Part shown: positions 7,641 to 15,256 of the stretch, piece after piece | Numbering within the stretch: position 1 is the stretch's first letter | Layout of the letters: every line of letters starts with the position of its first letter | Source: Proteiniphilum sp. UBA5384 | GTDB taxonomy: Bacteria; Bacteroidota; Bacteroidia; Bacteroidales; Dysgonomonadaceae | Length of the DNA: 64,000 bases | NCBI RefSeq assembly: GCF_002410825.1 | Contig: NZ_DHOS01000052.1 | Span: 190,424-254,423, forward strand | Direction of reading: 5' to 3' | Notes under the pieces: model-generated | Database searches by the model: none | Told to the model about the DNA's origin: nothing | The model's input: only the letters and a program-made list of their open reading frames with translations | Translations under genes and position numbers: made by a program

Positions 7641-10361
7641 ATGAATGCCGAGGAAGCGTTGAATGTTGTGGATCTGGAGGCCATTGATGATTTATATAAA
7701 AAATATAAGACAGATCCGGAGAGTGTGGATAAGAGTTTTCGCTATTTCTTTCAAGGGTTTGATTTAGCCATTACTCGTTTTCCGAAAAAACCGGGAGAGG
7801 ATAGCGGCACTATAGAAAATTCCCGGAAAGAGTTGGCTGTAATGAATCTGATTACAGGTTACAGGCGAAGGGGGCATCTTTTTACCAAGACCAATCCGGT
7901 GCGTACCCGTCGTAGCTATACCCCCACGCTTGCCATCGAGAATTTCGATCTGAGTGAAAGCGATCTCGACAGGGAGTTTGAAGCCGGCCATGAAGTAGGA
8001 CTGGGAAAAGTTACGCTAAGAGCGATAGTCAACCGTCTCGAAGAAACTTATTGTAAATCCATCGGTGTGGAATACCGGTATATGACCAAACCGGAGATCG
8101 TGAAATGGTTGCAGGACAAGATGGAGCTCACAGAGAACCGGGAGCAACTTCCCCGGGAGATAAGATTGCGTATCCTCGACCGGCTCATAGAAGCATCCGG
8201 TTTTGAAGATTACCTTCACAAAAAATTTGTGGGGCAGAAACGGTTTTCTCTGGAAGGGTCAGAATCCATCATCCCGGCATTGGATGCCATCATGTCGCGG
8301 GGAGGAGCATATAATGTGAACGAGATGGTAATCGGAATGGCGCACCGCGGGCGGTTGAATGTGCTGGCCAACCTGATGAAAAAGCCTTATGCACAGGTAT
8401 TCCGTGAGTTCAATGCCCAGAATTATGAAGAGGATATCAAATATGGGGATGTGAAATATCATCTTGGCTACAACAGTACTATCGATCACGAAGGACGTTC
8501 CATTGCCATCAGCCTTACGCCTAACCCTTCCCATCTCGAAACTGTAGGGCCTGTAGTACAGGGTATTGTCCGGGCAATGCTGGAGAATGAGCATAACTAC
8601 GACTATGATCAGGTGTTGCCGATCCTTATCCATGGTGACGCTGCTATCGCCGGGCAGGGTGTAGTGTACGAAACTATCCAGTTCTCAAAATTAGATGGAT
8701 ATAAAACGGGAGGAACTATCCATATCGTCATTAACAACCAGGTGGGATTCACCACCAGTTACCTGCAGGCCCGGTCAAGCACATACTGTACCGATGTGGC
8801 CAAAGTGACCCATTCTCCTGTTTTTCATGTGAATGGTGACGATATCGAAGCGATGGTATATGTTGCCAAGCTGGCATTGGAATTCCGCCAGAAGTTTAAT
8901 ATCGATGTTTTTATCGATCTACTCTCTTACCGGAAATATGGACATAACGAAGGTGATGAGCCGCGCTTTACACAGCCAAAGCTTTACGATATCATAGCCA
9001 GGCATAAGAATCCCCGTGATATCTATGCTGACAAGCTGATTGCCGAGGGTGTCATTACTCGTCAGGAATTCGACGGCAGGGTGTCTGCTTTCCATCATCG
9101 TTTGGAGGAATCATACGAAGAGTCACTCCATTCTACTAAACTGAATATTCAACCGTTTTTTCCCCACAGGTATAAGAATATACGTTATCCGGAAGCTGCG
9201 GATTTTGAAAAGAGTGCGGGTACTTCCATCTCAAAGGAAATCTTTATCGACCTGGCAAAACGTATCACGACGTTGCCTCCTGATAAAAAATTCTTTAACA
9301 AGACCCAACGTCTTTTCGCACAGCGCGCAGCCATGATCGAAGAGGATAAATACGACTGGGCTATGGGAGAGTTGATGGCTTACGCCTCGCTGGCGAACGA
9401 GAACCATTCTGTCAGGCTGAGTGGTCAGGATTCCGAGCGGGGTACCTTTTCGCATCGTCATGCGGAAGTGATTACCGAGGATGGTGAAGAGAAATATTTT
9501 CCCCTTAAAACCCTGGGTGAGGAACAAGCAGCTGTGAGGGTCTATAATTCGCCCCTCAATGAATATGGTATACTCGGGTTTGAGTATGGTTACTCGCTGT
9601 CACACCCCTGGGGGCTTACTATTTGGGAAGCCCAATTTGGTGACTTTTATAATGTGGGGCAAGTGATCGTCGACCAGTATATCTCGGCAGCCCAGGAAAA
9701 ATGGGGTATACGGTCAGGTGTGGTGATGTTGCTTCCGCACGGTTACGAAGGCCAGGGGGCAGAGCATTCAAGTGGTCGGATGGAACGTTTTTTGAGCCTT
9801 TGCGCCAATTATAACTTACAGGTGGTGAATTGTACTACGCCGGCTAATTTCTTTCACGTGCTCCGTCGCCAATTACATCGTGATATCCGTCTTCCGTTGA
9901 TTGTATTTACACCCAAAAGCCTCTTGCGTCATCCGGAATGTACCTCTTCACTTGCCGATTTTACGGAAGGTGGATTCCGGGAGGTGATAGAAGATAAGTA
10001 TGTAGGAAAATCCTCAAACGTAAAGAGAATATTACTTTGCAGCGGTAAGATCTATTATGAATTGGATGCAGCAAGAAAGGAAAGGAAGATAAATGATATA
10101 GTTATTCTGCGTGTGGAACAGCTCTATCCTTTCCCGGCCGGGCAGATCAGTGAGATGCTGAAAAGTTATCCTGAAAAAGCTGAACTTGTCTGGGTGCAGG
10201 AAGAACCGTTCAATATGGGGGCTGCTATTTTTGTAAAGCAGCAGATAAGGGATTGTACCTTGCGCATTATCAGTCGTCCCGCCAGTGGCGTTACGGCTGA
10301 GGGTCTTTCGGCACAACATAAGGTCAACCAGGCAATTATTATTGAGAAAGCATTTAATTGA
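7641..10361 (+). CDS. sucA: 2-oxoglutarate dehydrogenase E1 component
   Basis: The 906-residue thiamine-diphosphate enzyme decarboxylates 2-oxoglutarate and passes the succinyl group to the lipoyl arm of SucB. It opens with the short E1 N-terminal motif (residues about 10-40, IDDLYKKYKTDPESVDKSFRYFF), a region typical of SucA that binds other subunits. Visible active-site blocks are MAHRGRLNVL (about 232-241), HGDAAIAGQGVVYE (about 330-343) and the NGDDIEAM stretch (about 397). Length fits the family. sucB follows immediately (stop to ATG 14 bases). No E3 (lipoamide dehydrogenase) gene is in the window. A weak TATCTTTA box at 7504-7511 is the only promoter candidate. Such a complex is unusual for strict anaerobes of this order, which more often use ferredoxin-dependent oxidoreductases. 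Confidence 0.95.
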   Translation: MNAEEALNVVDLEAIDDLYKKYKTDPESVDKSFRYFFQGFDLAITRFPKKPGEDSGTIENSRKELAVMNLITGYRRRGHLFTKTNPVRTRRSYTPTLAIENFDLSESDLDREFEAGHEVGLGKVTLRAIVNRLEETYCKSIGVEYRYMTKPEIVKWLQDKMELTENREQLPREIRLRILDRLIEASGFEDYLHKKFVGQKRFSLEGSESIIPALDAIMSRGGAYNVNEMVIGMAHRGRLNVLANLMKKPYAQVFREFNAQNYEEDIKYGDVKYHLGYNSTIDHEGRSIAISLTPNPSHLETVGPVVQGIVRAMLENEHNYDYDQVLPILIHGDAAIAGQGVVYETIQFSKLDGYKTGGTIHIVINNQVGFTTSYLQARSSTYCTDVAKVTHSPVFHVNGDDIEAMVYVAKLALEFRQKFNIDVFIDLLSYRKYGHNEGDEPRFTQPKLYDIIARHKNPRDIYADKLIAEGVITRQEFDGRVSAFHHRLEESYEESLHSTKLNIQPFFPHRYKNIRYPEAADFEKSAGTSISKEIFIDLAKRITTLPPDKKFFNKTQRLFAQRAAMIEEDKYDWAMGELMAYASLANENHSVRLSGQDSERGTFSHRHAEVITEDGEEKYFPLKTLGEEQAAVRVYNSPLNEYGILGFEYGYSLSHPWGLTIWEAQFGDFYNVGQVIVDQYISAAQEKWGIRSGVVMLLPHGYEGQGAEHSSGRMERFLSLCANYNLQVVNCTTPANFFHVLRRQLHRDIRLPLIVFTPKSLLRHPECTSSLADFTEGGFREVIEDKYVGKSSNVKRILLCSGKIYYELDAARKERKINDIVILRVEQLYPFPAGQISEMLKSYPEKAELVWVQEEPFNMGAAIFVKQQIRDCTLRIISRPASGVTAEGLSAQHKVNQAIIIEKAFN

Positions 10362-10375
10362 TTTATATCAAGCAT

Positions 10376-11668
10376 ATGGCCATTATAGAAATAAAAATAC
10401 CGAGTCCCGGTGAATCCATCACACAAGTGGAGTTATCCCGATGGTTAGTAGAAGAGGGGGCGGTAGTACGAAAAGATAGTGAAATCGCAGAGTTGGAATC
10501 GGAAAAAGCCACGTTGATGCTGATTGCCGAAGAGAGTGGTAAGATATCGCTTAAAGCGGCCGAAGGTGAATCTGTTGACGTGGGCGCTGTTGCTTGTACG
10601 ATAGATACTTCGGTGCAAGCGGAAGAGCAGGAAAAACCGTTGGCTCCTGCTATGGAAGAAAAGCCTTCTCCGCAAGATTCTCCGGCGGATAAAGAAACAA
10701 AAGAAAAGATAGACACAACGGCTGTCCCTGTAGCTAAAATGACGCCTGACGCTGCTGAATCCCGGGAAAGTTATGACAAGATAAAGATCACACCTCTGGC
10801 AAAGAAAGTGATGACGGAACACAACCTGTCGATAGAAGATGTGGTCAATGGCCTGAAGCGGTTGAAGCGTGAAGATGTGGAAGCTGTGCTGGGAGCATCG
10901 GGAGCAGTCACCGCCGATGGGTTGAAAAAACCGATCAGCCGTGAATGGAAGAGTGAACGGATGAGTTCTTTGCGGAGGAAGTTAAGTGAGCGATTGGTGT
11001 CGGTGAAGAACGAGACAGCAATGTTGACCACTTTTAACGAGGTGGATATGAAATCGATCATGGATCTACGGAAAAAATACCAGGTCCGGTTCACGGAAGA
11101 GCATGGTATCAAGTTGGGGATTATGTCTTTCTTCCTGAAGGCTTGTGCTGTGGCACTTCAGGAATTTCCCAATGTGAATGCCAAGTTAGACGGTGAGAAT
11201 ATGGTTACCCATGAGTATGCCGACATATCGGTTGCTGTAAGTACTCCCAAAGGGTTGATGGTACCGGTGATCCGGAATGTGGAGAGTTTGGGCTTGGCTG
11301 AAATAGAGCGGGCACTTGAGGATTTGGCGGGAAAGGCGCGGAGTGGCAAGCTCTCTATTCCTGAAATGAGTGGAGGCACCTTTACCGTAACCAACGGCGG
11401 TGTCTTCGGATCCATGATGTCCACACCGCTTATCAATCCGCCGCAGTCTGCCATATTGGGGATGCATAATATCCTGGAGCGTCCGGTAGCAGTAGATGGC
11501 GGGGTGGTGATCCGGCCTATGATGTATGTGGCGTTGTCGTATGACCACCGGGTGATCGACGGCAAGGAGTCGGTTGGCTTCCTGGTCAGGGTAAAACAGT
11601 TATTGGAGAAACCGACCGATCTGTTGTTCGGGGGAAGTACCGGTGAAAAAACGTTATTGGAAATTTGA
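10376..11668 (+). CDS. sucB: 2-oxoglutarate dehydrogenase E2 (dihydrolipoyl succinyltransferase)
   Basis: The product carries one N-terminal lipoyl domain with the ESEKATLM lipoylation motif (the Lys is the attachment site), an Ala/Pro/Glu-rich linker, a peripheral subunit-binding domain (about residues 136-170) and the catalytic acyltransferase domain. That domain holds the DHRVIDG motif (His391 and Asp395 in this numbering). I start it at the ATG at 10376 because MAIIEIKIPSPGES aligns with E2 N-termini. The longer frame opens at TTG 10358 within the sucA stop region and would add six unlikely residues. It forms an operon with sucA. Its stop lies only 2 bases from the stop of the convergent uvrD gene. 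Confidence 0.94.
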   Translation: MAIIEIKIPSPGESITQVELSRWLVEEGAVVRKDSEIAELESEKATLMLIAEESGKISLKAAEGESVDVGAVACTIDTSVQAEEQEKPLAPAMEEKPSPQDSPADKETKEKIDTTAVPVAKMTPDAAESRESYDKIKITPLAKKVMTEHNLSIEDVVNGLKRLKREDVEAVLGASGAVTADGLKKPISREWKSERMSSLRRKLSERLVSVKNETAMLTTFNEVDMKSIMDLRKKYQVRFTEEHGIKLGIMSFFLKACAVALQEFPNVNAKLDGENMVTHEYADISVAVSTPKGLMVPVIRNVESLGLAEIERALEDLAGKARSGKLSIPEMSGGTFTVTNGGVFGSMMSTPLINPPQSAILGMHNILERPVAVDGGVVIRPMMYVALSYDHRVIDGKESVGFLVRVKQLLEKPTDLLFGGSTGEKTLLEI

Positions 11669-11670
11669 TC

Positions 11671-14004
11671 CTATTCCACAATTGAGAATTTGGCGAATTT
11701 GAGCAGCAGTTGTTTTTTGCCGGCAGACTCAAATTCTACGAAAGCGCGGCGATCATTGCCGCTCATCTCGATGGATGTGACTATTCCCCGTCCAAACCGT
11801 TCATGTTCTATTACGTTTCCCTCTTGCAGTTCCCGGGCTTCTTTTGATAAGGGGGCTGCAGATGAACCGGCTCGTTGGATGGGTACAGCCCGTTTGGGAA
11901 TGAGAGGGGTTCTGCTGTATCCGCTGTCGATTGTTGATTGTTCCCGTCGCTCCCGCTGTTCACGCATAGAACCCCAAAAGTCATCTGTGGAAGATTGCCA
12001 TTCGGTATTTTCATCGCCTCCTCCTTCAATAAATGAAGGATCAATATCCCTCAGAAATTGGCTGGGCAAGGCAGCATTGGTCTTCCCGTTCCGGAAACGG
12101 CTTTTTGCATAAGTGATGGTGCAACTTTTCTTTGCACGGGTAATGGCTACATAAAAAAGGCGACGTTCTTCCTCGAGACCCCGCATTTCGGATTTGGCCA
12201 TGGCCGACGGGAAAAGATCTTCTTCCATTCCAACCACAAATACATGATTGAACTCCAATCCTTTGGCGGAATGCACAGTCATGAGCGTCACCTTTTCCCT
12301 TTCTGCTTCATTGTCGGTGTCCTGGTCGGTGAGGAGAGACACTTCCGACAGGAAATCGGTCAGGCTGATATTCTCTTCTCCTTCTTCCTGCCTCGTTTCC
12401 ACGAATTCGTTGATGGCATTGAGCAACTCCTGCATATTTTGTGCACGGCTCATCCCCTCGGGTGTCATGTCCTCATAAGCTTCATGGGCAATACCACTGT
12501 TTTTGATTACCTCTTGTGCGAGTTCGAAGGCATTCAGCTTTTTGTTTTGCCCGATAAATCCCTGCATCAGGGAGTGGAACCCTTCTAACCGATTGACCGT
12601 ACCTGAATTGATTTCCAGATTGTATTCCAGTGGCGAGGTTATTATCTGCCACAAGCTTACGTTATATCGTTGGGCAGCTGAAGTGATTTTGGAGAGTGTT
12701 ACGTTTCCGATTCCACGGACAGGATAGTTGATAATACGGCGGAACGCTTCTTCGTCACTCGGGTTGACGATGAGGCGGAAGTAACTGATAATATCCTTGA
12801 TCTCTTTACGTTGGTAGAATGATAATCCTCCATATATCCTGTAAGGGATATTATTTTTTCTCAACGCTTCTTCAAAGGTGCGCGATTGTGCATTGGTGCG
12901 GTAAAGTATGGCAAAGTCACTGTAGTTGACATGGTTCTCGAGCCGTATCCGTGTAATTTTATTGGCGACGATCAATCCCTCTTCAAAATCAGAAAAGGCG
13001 CTTTTGATCTCGATCTTATCTCCTTCTTCATTCTCGGAGAACACATCTTTGAATATCTGTTCGCTATTTTTCTTGATCAGGCTGTTGGCCGCATTTACGA
13101 TATTCTGTGTTGAGCGGTAATTCTGTTCTAATTTGAATATCCGGGTATTTGGGAAATTCGATTTGAATTTCAGGATGTTGTCGATGTTGGCACCCCTGAA
13201 GGAATAGATGCTTTGCGCATCATCACCTACCACACACACGCGGTGGTGTGCGTCAGCCAGCTGTCTTACTATCAGGTGCTGTGCGAAGTTGGTATCCTGA
13301 TACTCATCCACCAAGATATATTGGAACTGGTTCCGGTATTTTTCCAGTATTTCTTTGTGATCACGGAACAAGATATTGGTGTACATCAGGAGATCGTCAA
13401 AATCCATGCTGTTGGCTGAGCGGAGCCTGCTCTGGTAGCGTTGGTATATTTCGAAGAGCTGTGGACGCCTCGCCATCCGGTCGTATTGTTGGATTTCATC
13501 GTTGGCAGCGTACATGGCAGGGGTGATCAGGCTGTTCTTGGCTCTCGATATTTGTCCGTGCACCGCTCCCGGCCTGTATAGTTTGTCATCCAGCTCCATC
13601 TCTTTGATGATGAGCCTGACCAGATTGGTCGAGTCGGACGAGTCGAAAATAGTAAAGTTGGACTGAAAGCCGATTGCTTCGGCTTCATTCCGTAATATAC
13701 GTGCAAAGATAGAGTGGAAGGTACCCATCCAGAGTCGCCGTGCCCTTTTCTCACCCACAATATCGGCAATTCGTGATTTCATCTCACGGGCCGCTTTGTT
13801 GGTGAAGGTGAGGGAGAGGATATAATAAGGGGGAAGCCCCTGTTCCAGCAGGTAGGCGATCTTATAAGTAAGCACTCTGGTCTTTCCTGAACCGGCACCG
13901 GCGATCACGAGTGATGGTCCATCGCAAAATTCTACGGCTGCCCGTTGTGCTTCATTCAGCTGGCTGAGTAGGGGCGAATCACTATTTTTTCTTACTTTTT
14001 GCAT
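11671..14004 (-). CDS. uvrD: UvrD/PcrA-type superfamily 1A DNA helicase
   Basis: The 777-residue 3'-5' helicase acts in nucleotide-excision and mismatch repair and strips proteins from DNA. The Walker A motif AGAGSGKT lies at residues 35-42, the Walker B/motif II block VDEYQDTN at about 230, the motif IV-type EQNYRST and the motif V/VI blocks TVHSAKGLEF and RRLFYVAITRAKK towards the C-terminus. The last about 50 residues (ERFGRGIV...) match the RNA-polymerase-binding Tudor-like end of PcrA/UvrD. The gene converges on sucB with a 2-base gap and no separate terminator. A -7 box lies so close to the ATG that the mRNA may be leaderless. Confidence 0.95.
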   Translation of the reverse strand: MQKVRKNSDSPLLSQLNEAQRAAVEFCDGPSLVIAGAGSGKTRVLTYKIAYLLEQGLPPYYILSLTFTNKAAREMKSRIADIVGEKRARRLWMGTFHSIFARILRNEAEAIGFQSNFTIFDSSDSTNLVRLIIKEMELDDKLYRPGAVHGQISRAKNSLITPAMYAANDEIQQYDRMARRPQLFEIYQRYQSRLRSANSMDFDDLLMYTNILFRDHKEILEKYRNQFQYILVDEYQDTNFAQHLIVRQLADAHHRVCVVGDDAQSIYSFRGANIDNILKFKSNFPNTRIFKLEQNYRSTQNIVNAANSLIKKNSEQIFKDVFSENEEGDKIEIKSAFSDFEEGLIVANKITRIRLENHVNYSDFAILYRTNAQSRTFEEALRKNNIPYRIYGGLSFYQRKEIKDIISYFRLIVNPSDEEAFRRIINYPVRGIGNVTLSKITSAAQRYNVSLWQIITSPLEYNLEINSGTVNRLEGFHSLMQGFIGQNKKLNAFELAQEVIKNSGIAHEAYEDMTPEGMSRAQNMQELLNAINEFVETRQEEGEENISLTDFLSEVSLLTDQDTDNEAEREKVTLMTVHSAKGLEFNHVFVVGMEEDLFPSAMAKSEMRGLEEERRLFYVAITRAKKSCTITYAKSRFRNGKTNAALPSQFLRDIDPSFIEGGGDENTEWQSSTDDFWGSMREQRERREQSTIDSGYSRTPLIPKRAVPIQRAGSSAAPLSKEARELQEGNVIEHERFGRGIVTSIEMSGNDRRAFVEFESAGKKQLLLKFAKFSIVE

Positions 14005-14009
14005 AACTG

Positions 14010-14017
14010 CAAAAGTA
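14010..14017 (-). promoter_or_regulatory. -7 element of uvrD
   Basis: TACTTTTG on the minus strand ends 5 bases before the ATG of uvrD. No clear -33 TTTG is seen. Initiation about 6-7 bases downstream would fall at or next to the start codon. Confidence 0.5.
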
Positions 14018-14038
14018 CGAATTTTTGGTGTAACAGGA

Positions 14039-14068
14039 TAAAAAAACCGCCCTCGGTTGAGAGCGGTT
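14039..14068 (-). terminator. Terminator of the outer-membrane barrel gene
   Basis: The stem AACCGCTC / GAGGGCGGTT (one bulge) is followed on the minus strand by a run of seven T residues. It lies 20 bases after the stop of the gene at 14088 and just upstream of uvrD. Confidence 0.85.
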
Positions 14069-14087
14069 GTAGGGGAGTTTTTTTATA

Positions 14088-14555
14088 TCAGAACTTATAG
14101 CGCAAGCTAAGTGCAAACCCGCTATACCAATAGTCGTTATAACCGTTCGTGAAGTTGATCGACGGCTTCCAGTCCAGGGAGATATTAAAGGGTGCCTGGG
14201 GAAAAGCATACTCGATACCGCCAATCAGGTCGACTCCAATCAGGAAGGTGCCGTCGTAGCGATCCTTGTGTTTATGGATTCCCCCGAGGTGTCCACCGAG
14301 ACCCAAATACCATTCCAGTCCGGGAGCATTGGGAACCGGTTGCTGGTATTCATACAATGCCGTTGCTTGAAAGTAATTGGGAGAGAATGCGACAATAAAT
14401 TCACCTGCGGATGCCGGAACGAAAAAGTGTTTCAACGACACACCGTTGTCGTATCCCAATCTCACGCCGAGTGAGGAATTGTACTGTTGTGCGTTCAATG
14501 TAGAAGCAAATGCTGCCGTCAGAAAAGCAGCGAAAAGTAGTTTTTTTAGTTTCAT
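14088..14555 (-). CDS. Small outer-membrane beta-barrel protein
   Basis: The 155-residue product has a clear signal peptide (KLKK, hydrophobic core, cleavage after LNA at about residue 22). The mature part of about 133 residues has alternating aromatic/hydrophobic beta strands, Gly-rich turns (GLGGHLGGIHKH) and a terminal Phe in SLRYKF, the usual C-terminal signature of outer-membrane barrels recognised by the BAM complex. The size suggests an eight-stranded barrel. I cannot assign a specific function; porin-like, structural or adhesive roles are all possible. It is monocistronic, with its own terminator, and lies between tdk and uvrD. Confidence 0.75.
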   Translation of the reverse strand: MKLKKLLFAAFLTAAFASTLNAQQYNSSLGVRLGYDNGVSLKHFFVPASAGEFIVAFSPNYFQATALYEYQQPVPNAPGLEWYLGLGGHLGGIHKHKDRYDGTFLIGVDLIGGIEYAFPQAPFNISLDWKPSINFTNGYNDYWYSGFALSLRYKF

Positions 14556-14592
14556 ATGATTCGGTTTTATAAAAATAATAACAAATAATCTT

Positions 14593-15192
14593 CTATTTTG
14601 TTTGTAATCCTTCCAGCCTTCCCCCTTTTTTCAAATAACATTTCCTGCATAGCGGTTGATATTCTTCCATTTCGCCCAGCATCACCTGTTTGTCGTTCTG
14701 TACCAACCTATGTGAGTAGTTGGCCAGATTACCGCACTGGACGCAGATGGCATGTACTTTTATCACATCATCGGCAATGGCACATAATGCCGGCATGGGG
14801 CCGAAGGCTATACGTTTGAAATCCATATCGAGTCCGGCGACGATTACCCTGACTCCTTGGTCGGCCAGTCCCTGGCATACATCCACTAATCCCATATCGA
14901 AGAATTGTGCTTCATCAATCCCTATCACTTCCGCCCCGGAGGAGAGCAGCAAAATGTTACTTGAGTGTTCCACCGGGGTGGACAGGATGGTATTTTTATC
15001 GTGTGATACCACTTCTTCTTCCGAATAGCGGGTGTCGATAGCGGGTTTGAAGATCTCTACCGTTTGGCGTGCGAACTGTGCGCGGCGTAACCTGCGCAGC
15101 AGTTCTTCTGTCTTGCCGGAAAACATCGAACCACAGATTACTTCGATCCGACCGGTGCGTGCTGTTTCGTTGAGTTGGTTTTCGTTATACAT
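14593..15192 (-). CDS. tdk: Thymidine kinase (type II, zinc-binding)
   Basis: This enzyme phosphorylates thymidine with ATP in the nucleotide salvage pathway. The P-loop is GSMFSGKT (residues 21-28 from the chosen start). IDEAQFFD supplies the catalytic acidic residue, and CVQC with CRKC form the structural zinc site of type II kinases. The open frame extends up to 15273 and would overlap mutS by 17 bases, but the extra 27 residues look non-homologous. The ATG at 15192 lies behind a GAAAGAGAG sequence and gives 199 residues, the usual length. It lies 64 bases after mutS on the same strand and is probably co-transcribed. Confidence 0.93.
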   Translation of the reverse strand: MYNENQLNETARTGRIEVICGSMFSGKTEELLRRLRRAQFARQTVEIFKPAIDTRYSEEEVVSHDKNTILSTPVEHSSNILLLSSGAEVIGIDEAQFFDMGLVDVCQGLADQGVRVIVAGLDMDFKRIAFGPMPALCAIADDVIKVHAICVQCGNLANYSHRLVQNDKQVMLGEMEEYQPLCRKCYLKKGGRLEGLQTK

Positions 15193-15256
15193 TTCTCTCT
15201 TTCGATAATTTTCCGGATACTTCCGGTTCGTTTGTTGTCCGGAAGGGCAGTGAGTT

